This document shows positions 8,753 to 15,628 of a stretch of DNA of 64,000 nt, piece by piece. The position numbers and the translations under genes were made by a program. Each line of letters opens with the position of its first letter. Position 1 is the first letter of the stretch. Under the pieces are notes generated by a model, which was not told the origin of the DNA, did not search any database, and saw nothing but the letters and a program-made list of their open reading frames with translations. The DNA lies in NCBI RefSeq assembly GCF_014493765.1, contig NZ_JACTVJ010000025.1, positions 62,001 through 126,000 on the forward strand, read 5' to 3'. The stretch comes from Streptomyces polyasparticus (GTDB lineage: Bacteria; Actinomycetota; Actinomycetes; Streptomycetales; Streptomycetaceae).

Positions 8753-8949
8753 GGCCGCTCCGGGGCGGGGAGACCTCGGATGACCGGGCGGCGAAAAGCC
8801 GGATGCCGAGACGCCCCGTCCCGTGCGACCATCGATGCCGTCGACGGACACGGGGCGCCGGGAATCCTGGCGCCGACGGAGACGTTGACTCAAGCACGGG
8901 AGCCGTACGAACCGAGGCACCCGTATCCATATCGACGTAAAGGATCCAC

Positions 8950-10458
8950 TTGACCTTCTCTTCCCCTTCCCAGGACGCGCAGGACCCGCAGGACCACACC
9001 ACCCACCTCGCGCCGAGCCTCCCCGAAGGACTTCGGGCCGAAGCCCTGATGGAAGAGGACGTCGCCTGGAGCCAGGAGATCGACTCTGCGCGGGACGGTG
9101 AGCAGTACGACCGATCCGAGCGGGCGGCCCTGCGTCGTGTGGCGGGTCTGTCCACCGAGCTCGAGGACGTCACCGAGGTCGAGTACCGCCAGCTCCGGCT
9201 GGAGCGCGTGGTGCTCGTGGGCGTATGGACGTCCGGCACGCTGCAGGACGCGGAGAACTCCCTCGCGGAGCTCGCCGCGCTCGCCGAGACCGCGGGCGCC
9301 TTGGTGCTCGACGGTGTCTACCAGCGCCGCGACAAGCCCGACCCGGCCACGTACATCGGCTCCGGCAAGGCCCTCGAACTGCGCGACATCGTCGTCGAGA
9401 CCGGCGCCGACACCGTCGTGTGCGACGGTGAGCTCAGCCCCGGCCAGCTCATCCACCTCGAGGACGTCGTCAAGGTCAAGGTGGTCGACCGGACCGCCCT
9501 GATCCTCGACATCTTCGCCCAGCACGCCAAGTCCCGTGAGGGCAAGGCGCAGGTCGCGCTCGCGCAGATGCAGTACATGCTGCCGCGACTGCGAGGCTGG
9601 GGTCAGTCGCTGTCCCGTCAGATGGGTGGCGGCGGCGGTGGCGGCATGGCCACCCGTGGTCCCGGTGAGACCAAGATCGAGACGGACCGGCGACGGATCC
9701 GCGAGAAGATGGCGAAGATGCGCCGTGAGATCGCGGAGATGAAGACGGGCCGCGACATCAAGCGCCAGGAGCGCAAGCGCAACAAGGTGCCTTCGGTCGC
9801 CATCGCGGGCTACACCAACGCGGGCAAGTCCTCGCTGCTCAACCGCCTCACGGGCGCGGGTGTGCTGGTGGAGAACGCGCTGTTCGCCACCCTCGATCCG
9901 ACCGTCCGCAAGGCGGAGACGCCGAGCGGCCGGGTGTACACGCTCGCCGACACCGTCGGGTTCGTCCGGCATCTGCCGCACCACCTCGTCGAGGCGTTCC
10001 GCTCCACGATGGAGGAGGTCGGCGAGTCCGACCTGATCCTGCACGTGGTCGACGGTGCGCACCCGGTGCCGGAGGAGCAGCTGGCCGCCGTGCGCGAGGT
10101 GATCCGGGATGTCGGCGCCACCGACGTACCGGAGATCGTGGTGATCAACAAGGCGGACGCGGCCGACCCGCTCGTGCTGCAGCGCCTGCTGCGCAACGAG
10201 CGGCACGCGATCGCCGTCTCGGCCCGTACGGGCGAGGGCATCGACAAGCTGCTCGCGCTCATCGACGCCGAACTGCCGCGCCCCGCGGTCGAGATCGACG
10301 CGCTCGTGCCGTACACGCAGGGCGCGCTCGTGGCCCGCGCGCACGCCGAGGGCGAGGTCCTCTCCGAGGAGCACACCGCGGAGGGCACGCTGCTCAAGGC
10401 GCTGGTGCACGAGGAGCTGGCGGCCGAGCTGTCGACCTTCGTGCCGGCCAAGGGCTGA
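8950..10458 (+). CDS. hflX: HflX, ribosome-associated GTPase
   Basis: HflX GTPases bind the 50S subunit and help rescue or split stalled ribosomes. The 502-residue protein has the N-terminal HflX domain, a glycine-rich linker (MGGGGGGGM, about 227-235), a coiled segment, then the G domain with G1 GYTNAGKSS (from residue 287), G3 DTVGFVRHLPHHLV and G4 NKAD (from about 400). The start is TTG 8950, nine bases after an AAAGGA-like site; the next plausible start would remove conserved sequence. A perfect hairpin terminator follows the stop codon. Confidence 0.95.
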   Translation: MTFSSPSQDAQDPQDHTTHLAPSLPEGLRAEALMEEDVAWSQEIDSARDGEQYDRSERAALRRVAGLSTELEDVTEVEYRQLRLERVVLVGVWTSGTLQDAENSLAELAALAETAGALVLDGVYQRRDKPDPATYIGSGKALELRDIVVETGADTVVCDGELSPGQLIHLEDVVKVKVVDRTALILDIFAQHAKSREGKAQVALAQMQYMLPRLRGWGQSLSRQMGGGGGGGMATRGPGETKIETDRRRIREKMAKMRREIAEMKTGRDIKRQERKRNKVPSVAIAGYTNAGKSSLLNRLTGAGVLVENALFATLDPTVRKAETPSGRVYTLADTVGFVRHLPHHLVEAFRSTMEEVGESDLILHVVDGAHPVPEEQLAAVREVIRDVGATDVPEIVVINKADAADPLVLQRLLRNERHAIAVSARTGEGIDKLLALIDAELPRPAVEIDALVPYTQGALVARAHAEGEVLSEEHTAEGTLLKALVHEELAAELSTFVPAKG

Positions 10459-10470
10459 CCTGCGCACAGG

Positions 10471-10508
10471 TGAAAGGCCCGCACCCCGTCCGGGGTGCGG
10501 GCCTTTCA
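10471..10508. terminator. Bidirectional hairpin terminator between hflX and the peptidase genes
   Basis: A perfect 18-bp stem (arms 10471-10488 and 10491-10508) encloses a two-base loop. The stem ends in AAAGG on one side and CCTTT on the other, so each strand finishes with a short U-containing tail. It lies between two convergent genes, so it probably ends transcription from both. Confidence 0.9.
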
Positions 10509-10520
10509 CATGACCGGGAC

Positions 10521-11711
10521 CTACTTGTCGCCGTACTTCTCACTCATCTGCAGGAACAACTGCTCGGCGCCCTGGCCGAGTTGCGGTCCCGCGAGCCAGC
10601 CCGCGCTGCCCGCCGGGCCGATGGAGGTGTTCGAGACCAGGTAGGTCTTCTTGTCGGCCTTGACGTGGAACCAGCCGCCGCCGGAGGAGCCGGCGGTCAT
10701 CGTGCAGCCGATACGGAACATCGTCGGGGCCGTCTCCGTCAGCGAGAGCCGCACCGGCTTGTCCAGGCACTTGAACATCTGCACACCGTTGAACGGCGGA
10801 GCCTGCGGGTAACCCCAGGCGCCCATCGTGCCGATCTGGGTCGCGGAGGGCGCGTCGAAGTCGACCGGAAGCGCCGTGCCGATCGTCTCCTCCAGGGACT
10901 TGCCGCCGTTCTCGGGCTTCACGTGCAGCACGGCGTAGTCGTACTCGTACGAGGCACCGGAGGTGGCCGCCGTGGTCCCGTCGATCCACTCACCGGAGGT
11001 CGAGACCCAGTCGGCCCAGAACTGGCCGTACGGAGCGATCTCCTGGGCACCCGCGTTCTGCAGATCGGCCGGCGACTTGCCGTCCTTGTTGTACGCGGGG
11101 ATGAAGGCGATGTTGCGGTACCAGCCGCCCTCGGCGCCCGCGTGCACACAGTGGCCCGCGGTCCACACCAGGTTGGACTTGCCCGGGTTGTTGGGGTCCT
11201 TGACGACCGTGCCGGAGCAGACGGCCGGACCCTCGGGGGTGTCGAAGAAGATCTTGCCGACCGGAGCCGCGTACTTCCAGTAGGGCTTGCTCTCCTCCTG
11301 CGCCTCGACGGAGGCAGGCTCCGGGTCGCTCACGCCCGCGTCGTCGGCCGAGGCCGCCTTGGTGTCGATCGTCTGGACCGGGTCCTTGGCGTCCTCCATG
11401 CGCTCAGGCTTCCAGAGGTCCTTGATGACCGGGTTGACGAAGTCCTCGGCCTCGCGGAGCCACTGGTCCTTGTCCCAGTTCTTCCAGCCGCCGTCCTTCC
11501 ACTCGTCCAGATCGATGCCGTGCTTCTTGAGCCGGTCGGTCAGGTCGGCGGGGAGCTCGGGCAGTTCGCCCGAGCCCTTGTCGGCGCCCTGCGAAGTGGC
11601 GGGCTTGTCCGCGGCCTTCGGGTCGTCCTCGCCGCCGCAGGCGGTGAGAGCGAGGGCCGAGACGAGGCCTATCGCGGCCAGTCTCAGGGCAGTTGGTCGG
11701 TTGGAGCGCAT
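10521..11711 (-). CDS. Trypsin-like serine peptidase lipoprotein, paralogue A
   Basis: This 396-residue precursor has a lipoprotein signal with the lipidated cysteine at residue 25 (ALTACGG), so it is anchored on the outer face of the membrane. A Trp/Lys/Asp-rich helical region follows (HGIDLDEWKDGGWKNW). Then comes a chymotrypsin-fold domain with VWTAGHCVHAG (His), YDYAVLHVKPENG (Asp) and GSSGGGWF (nucleophile Ser). The complete triad predicts an active extracellular protease. ATG 11711 has GGGGGT upstream; the frame beyond it overlaps the neighbouring gene. The next gene on this strand (11914-13137) is a close paralogue, so the pair arose by tandem duplication. Confidence 0.87.
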   Translation of the reverse strand: MRSNRPTALRLAAIGLVSALALTACGGEDDPKAADKPATSQGADKGSGELPELPADLTDRLKKHGIDLDEWKDGGWKNWDKDQWLREAEDFVNPVIKDLWKPERMEDAKDPVQTIDTKAASADDAGVSDPEPASVEAQEESKPYWKYAAPVGKIFFDTPEGPAVCSGTVVKDPNNPGKSNLVWTAGHCVHAGAEGGWYRNIAFIPAYNKDGKSPADLQNAGAQEIAPYGQFWADWVSTSGEWIDGTTAATSGASYEYDYAVLHVKPENGGKSLEETIGTALPVDFDAPSATQIGTMGAWGYPQAPPFNGVQMFKCLDKPVRLSLTETAPTMFRIGCTMTAGSSGGGWFHVKADKKTYLVSNTSIGPAGSAGWLAGPQLGQGAEQLFLQMSEKYGDK

Positions 11712-11913
11712 GGTGGTGTGACCCCCGTTGTCGTTCGGCGCTTCGGTGTGCGTCGCTTCGGTGTGTGTCATGGATGCGTCATGCTGCGGTGCGGATACAC
11801 CCGCCTCCAGGCACGAGAACCCACTATGCACGGTGAGTTGTGGGTGCCCGGCGGCGGGCAGGTGAAGATATCGGCCAGGGCGCGCTCCCGAAGGAACGCG
11901 CCCTGCCGGGACG

Positions 11914-13137
11914 TCAGCCCGCGAACTTCTCGCTGACCGCGTCGTAGATCCCCTTGGCCTCCTCGCCGAGCCGCGGCCCCGCGAGCCAGCCCGCGGTGAC
12001 CGGGCCGATCGAGGTGTTGGAGACGAGTGCGGGCTTGCCGTCGGCGCCCTCGGCGACCCAGCCGCCACCGGACGAACCGCCGGTCATGGTGCAGCCGATG
12101 CGGTACATCGTCGGGTCCTCGGCGGTCAGCGAGAGCCGGCCGGGCTTGTCCGCGCAGGACAGCTGGCGCTGGCCGTCGAACGGCGGCGCCGCCGGGTAGC
12201 CCGTCGCGGTGATCGACTCGATACCGGACACGGCCGGGGCCTTGAACTCCACCGGGAGCGCGCCGCCCACCGTCTCCTCGAGCGACTTGCCGTTGTCCGT
12301 CTCCGGCTTCACGTGCAGCACGGCGAAGTCGTACGGGGCGCCCGCGCCGCCCGTCGGGCCGCCGGTCTCGATCCACTGCTGCGAAGTCTGCGCCCAGTCC
12401 GCCCAGTAGAGGCCGTACGGAGCCATCTCCTCCTTGGGCGCGCCCTCCAGCTCGGCGGCCGCCTTGCCCTCGTTGTTGTACGAGGGCACGAACATGATGT
12501 TGCGGTACCAGCCGCCCGCGGCACCCGCGTGCACACAGTGGCCCGCCGTCCACACCATGTTGGACTTGCCGGGGTTGGCCGGGTCCGTGACGACCGTCGC
12601 GGAGCAGACCATCGAGCCCTCGGGGCCGTCGAAGAAGAGCTTGCCGGTGGCGGGGGAGGCCTCCGTGTAGGGCGTGTTGAGCGGGGCGGCGTCGACCGGC
12701 GCCGGGGTCGGGTCGGTCTTGCCCTGGTCACCGGAGATGTCGTCCTCGACGGGCTTCGCGGGCTGCTTGTCCGCGTCGCGCATCCGGTCCTCGTCCCACA
12801 GATCCTCGATGATCGGGTTGACGAAGTCCTCGGCCTCGCGCAGCCAGTCGTCCTTGCTCCAGTCCTTCCAGGCGCCGTCCTTCCACTCGTCCAGATCGAT
12901 CCCGTGCTCCTTGAGCCGGTCCTTGAGGCCGTCGGGGATCTGGAGGCTGTCGTCGGCGGTGGCGGAAGGGCCCTTGCCCGCCGAGTCGCCGCCGCCGTCG
13001 CCGTTGCAGGCGGTGGCGGTCAGGGCGAGGGCGGCGCAGAGCGCCAGGGCGGAGAGGGGAGTGCTGCGACGGCGTGCGGTGGTGCTGCCCGCGCCCCTCC
13101 TCGCGCGTACGGCGTGCAGCGGGCGTATGGGTCGCAT
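11914..13137 (-). CDS. Trypsin-like serine peptidase lipoprotein, paralogue B
   Basis: This 407-residue precursor has a long basic N-terminus and a lipobox ending at Cys44 (LTATACNG). The mature part repeats the plan of paralogue A: a region containing HGIDLDEWKDGAWKDW and WLREAEDFVNPI, then a trypsin-like domain with VWTAGHCVHAG, YDFAVLHVKPE and GSSGGGWV. All three catalytic residues are present. ATG 13137 follows GGGGGAG at good spacing. The two copies are separated by 202 bases, so each may have its own promoter. Divergence is greatest in the linkers and least around the catalytic segments, which suggests both are under selection. Confidence 0.86.
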   Translation of the reverse strand: MRPIRPLHAVRARRGAGSTTARRRSTPLSALALCAALALTATACNGDGGGDSAGKGPSATADDSLQIPDGLKDRLKEHGIDLDEWKDGAWKDWSKDDWLREAEDFVNPIIEDLWDEDRMRDADKQPAKPVEDDISGDQGKTDPTPAPVDAAPLNTPYTEASPATGKLFFDGPEGSMVCSATVVTDPANPGKSNMVWTAGHCVHAGAAGGWYRNIMFVPSYNNEGKAAAELEGAPKEEMAPYGLYWADWAQTSQQWIETGGPTGGAGAPYDFAVLHVKPETDNGKSLEETVGGALPVEFKAPAVSGIESITATGYPAAPPFDGQRQLSCADKPGRLSLTAEDPTMYRIGCTMTGGSSGGGWVAEGADGKPALVSNTSIGPVTAGWLAGPRLGEEAKGIYDAVSEKFAG

Positions 13138-13499
13138 ATCCGGATCTCCCCCTGGTCGGAAGCACTTGACTGTCGGTGCGGTCGGTGTGTGCAGCGTGTT
13201 CGCCGGCCGGTGTGTTCGGCCGGTCGGGCGGCAACCACCCTATGCCTGTGCCGTTGGGGACTTCCGACGGATCGGCAACGGTTCCGTCACGGCAAGGATC
13301 TTCCCCACGGCCGTGATCCCCCGGGCCCCTCGTCGTTGGTACGTACGGGGGATTCGCAAACTGCGTTCAACTCCCCTTGTCCCGCGGACATTTCCGTCCC
13401 CGCTCGTGCGTCGTACGCCGACCGTTGTGCGTCGTGCTTCGTACGGGGCCGCGGTCCGCGTTTCCGTTATGCCGCCGCACCAGGGGAGGACCGAACGCC
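13138..13499. other. Divergent intergenic region ahead of the siderophore cluster
   Basis: These 362 bases separate peptidase paralogue B from the aminotransferase and must hold both promoters. I looked for a DmdR1/IdeR-type iron box (an AT-richer TTAGGTTAGG-like palindrome) and saw none. The sequence stays GC-rich. GGGGAGGA at 13483-13490 is the ribosome binding site for the aminotransferase. Nothing else could be assigned. Confidence 0.5.
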
Positions 13500-15140
13500 G
13501 TGGCCGTGACCGAGCCGACGGTGAGCGCCGACGCGCCGCCATGGAGTGCCGGGGGATGGAATGCCGAGGCAGGTGGCGCCGGAGGTGAGGTGCCGCACGC
13601 GCGGCAGGGCTCCTTCGGCGAGGGAGCCGCGGCCCATGGGGCCGAGGGGATTCTGCGGCGGCAGTCGTCGCGCGAGTCGGCGGCGCGTACGTATGCGCGG
13701 TCCCTGCCGATCGTGCCGGTGCGGGCACGCGGGCTCACCATCGAGGGGGCGGACGGGCGGCGCTATCTCGACTGCCTGTCCGGCGCCGGGACGCTGGCCC
13801 TCGGACACAACCACCCGGTGGTACTCGAAGCGATCCGCCAGGTGCTCGACTCGGGTGCGCCGCTGCACGTCCTCGACCTGGCCACGCCCGTCAAGGACGC
13901 CTTCACCACCGAGCTGTTCGCCACGCTGCCGAAGGAACTGGCCGACCGGGGGCGCGTGCAGTTCTGCGGTCCCGCGGGCACGGACGCGGTCGAGGCGGCG
14001 CTGAAACTGGTGCGCACGGCCACTGGGCGCAGCGGTCTGCTCGCCTTCACGGGCGCGTATCACGGCATGACCGCCGGGGCGCTCGAGGCTTCCGGCGGTG
14101 CCCAGGACGTACGGGTCACCAGGCTGCCGTTCCCACAGGACTACCGCTGTCCGTACGGGGTGGGCGGCGAGCGGGGCGCCGAACTCGCCGCGCACTGGAC
14201 CGAGTCCCTCCTCGACGATCCCAAGTCCGGGGTGCCGCTGCCAGCCGGAATGATCGTGGAACCGGTGCAGGGCGAGGGCGGGGTGCTGCCGGCGCCGGAT
14301 GCGTGGCTGCGGCGGATGCGGTCGCTCACCGCCGAGCGCGGGATTCCGCTGATCGCCGATGAGGTGCAGACGGGGGTCGGGCGGACCGGGGCGTTCTGGG
14401 GTGTGGAGCACAGCGGGGTCGTGCCCGATGTGATGGTGCTCTCGAAGGCCATCGGCGGCAGTCTTCCGCTGGCGGTCCTCGTCTACCGCGACGACCTCGA
14501 CGTATGGGAGCCCGGCGCTCATGCGGGCACCTTCCGCGGCAACCAGCTCGCCATGGCCGCGGGTGCGGCGACGCTCGCCTTCGTCCGCGAGAACCAACTG
14601 GCCGCGCGCGCCGAGGCGTTGGGGGAGCGGATGCTGGCGCAGCTGGGGGAGCTGGCCGGGGCGTACGGGTGCGTGGGGGATGTGCGGGGGCGGGGGCTGA
14701 TGATCGGCGTGGAGTTCGTGGATCCGGAGGGTGGGGCGGGGGCTGGTGCGGGGTCCGGTGCGGGGTCCGGTGCGGGCGTCGGCGAGGTTTTCGGTACGGG
14801 TGTTCGTGAGGGTTCCGGCACGCGTGTCGGTGAGGAAGCCGGTACGGGATCCGGCGAGGTTTCCGGTAAGGGCGTTCGTAAGGAATCCGGTACGTCGTCC
14901 GGTGGCTTGGCGAGGCCGTTGCCGGCTGCGCCGGAGGTCGCGGCCGCCGTGCAGCGGGCCTGTCTGGAACGGGGCCTGATCGTCGAACTCGGCGGCCGCC
15001 ACTCCAGCGTCGTCCGCCTCCTGCCCCCGCTCACGATCACGGACGAACAGGCCACGGCGGTCCTCGACCGGCTGGCGGACGCGGTGAGTTCGGTATGCGG
15101 CGCCGGGCGGCCCGCTGCCGGGGCCGGCGCCGCCCGATGA
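13500..15140 (+). CDS. PLP-dependent aminotransferase (diaminobutyrate-2-oxoglutarate type) of a siderophore cluster
   Basis: This is a class III (omega-) aminotransferase of 546 residues. The PLP-binding lysine is Lys316 in VLSKAIGGSLPLAV, and SGAGTLALGHNHP and QGEGGVLPAP are typical of the class. Relatives in siderophore loci make L-2,4-diaminobutyrate from aspartate semialdehyde. GTG 13500 follows GGGGAGGA nine bases upstream; the frame is open to 13377 with shadow-like sequence. Residues from about 415 to 466 are a Gly/Ala/Ser-rich insertion built from 24-bp repeats, after which the normal C-terminus resumes (LVELGGRHSSVVRLLPPL). Without this insertion the length would be near the family norm. 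The stop overlaps an in-frame ATG of the next reading frame (ATGA). Confidence 0.88.
   Translation: MAVTEPTVSADAPPWSAGGWNAEAGGAGGEVPHARQGSFGEGAAAHGAEGILRRQSSRESAARTYARSLPIVPVRARGLTIEGADGRRYLDCLSGAGTLALGHNHPVVLEAIRQVLDSGAPLHVLDLATPVKDAFTTELFATLPKELADRGRVQFCGPAGTDAVEAALKLVRTATGRSGLLAFTGAYHGMTAGALEASGGAQDVRVTRLPFPQDYRCPYGVGGERGAELAAHWTESLLDDPKSGVPLPAGMIVEPVQGEGGVLPAPDAWLRRMRSLTAERGIPLIADEVQTGVGRTGAFWGVEHSGVVPDVMVLSKAIGGSLPLAVLVYRDDLDVWEPGAHAGTFRGNQLAMAAGAATLAFVRENQLAARAEALGERMLAQLGELAGAYGCVGDVRGRGLMIGVEFVDPEGGAGAGAGSGAGSGAGVGEVFGTGVREGSGTRVGEEAGTGSGEVSGKGVRKESGTSSGGLARPLPAAPEVAAAVQRACLERGLIVELGGRHSSVVRLLPPLTITDEQATAVLDRLADAVSSVCGAGRPAAGAGAAR
14748..14897. repeat. In-frame 24-bp minisatellite inside the aminotransferase gene
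   Basis: Five 24-base units start at 14778, 14802, 14826, 14850 and 14874, preceded by shorter GCGGGGTCCGGT units. Because 24 is a multiple of three the frame is kept, and each unit encodes eight residues: VGEVFGTG, VREGSGTR, VGEEAGTG, SGEVSGKG, VRKESGTS. The array interrupts the C-terminal small domain between VEFVDPE and the final segment. Confidence 0.92.
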
Positions 15141-15163
15141 CCCGCGCAGCCGACGGCCGGCCG

Positions 15164-15547
15164 GTGGGCCGGTCCGCACAGCGTCCGGAGGGCCCGTCGA
15201 CGCCACGGCCGGAGGGCCTGTCCGCGCCTGCGCTGGACGGCGAGCGGACGCCTGCGCCGGACGGCGGGCGGGTGCCTGAGTTGGGCGCTGGGCAGATGCC
15301 CGGGCCGGACGGCGGGCAGATGCCCCAATCGGGCGGCGGGGTGATGTCCGGGCCGGACGGCCGGCACGTGCCTGGGCCGGGCGGCGGGCTGATGCCTGAG
15401 CCGGGCGGCGAGCAGATGCCCGGGGTGGTCCGCGGACTGACGCCTGAGCCGGACTGCCGGCAGATGCCTGAGCCGGGCGGCGGGCGCGTGCCCGGGCTGG
15501 GCCGCGGGCCGATGCCGGGCGTGGACGGCAGGCGGATGCCCAGCCCG
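15164..15547. repeat. Sixteen-unit 24-bp minisatellite between aminotransferase and NIS synthetase
   Basis: The array is 384 bases, exactly sixteen degenerate 24-base units, starting 24 bases after the aminotransferase stop. Many units contain CAGATGCC or CTGATGCC followed by GAGCCG or GGGCCG. In the frame of the next gene there is no stop codon, and the units read as eight-residue repeats such as GGGQMPGP and DGGQMPQS. Below it, 15548-15628 has ordinary, less GC-rich spacer composition and a ribosome binding site. Confidence 0.93.
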
Positions 15548-15628
15548 GCGGCAACGTCCATCCGTACATGGAGAGTCCGGCTGACGAGCCGCTACAACAA
15601 GCTTCTACAACCGCACAAGGAAACCCTC

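Noticed and set aside
15164-15547. Possible CRISPR array
   Set aside because: The units are adjacent 24-mers without unique spacers, so it is a tandem minisatellite. No cas genes are present.
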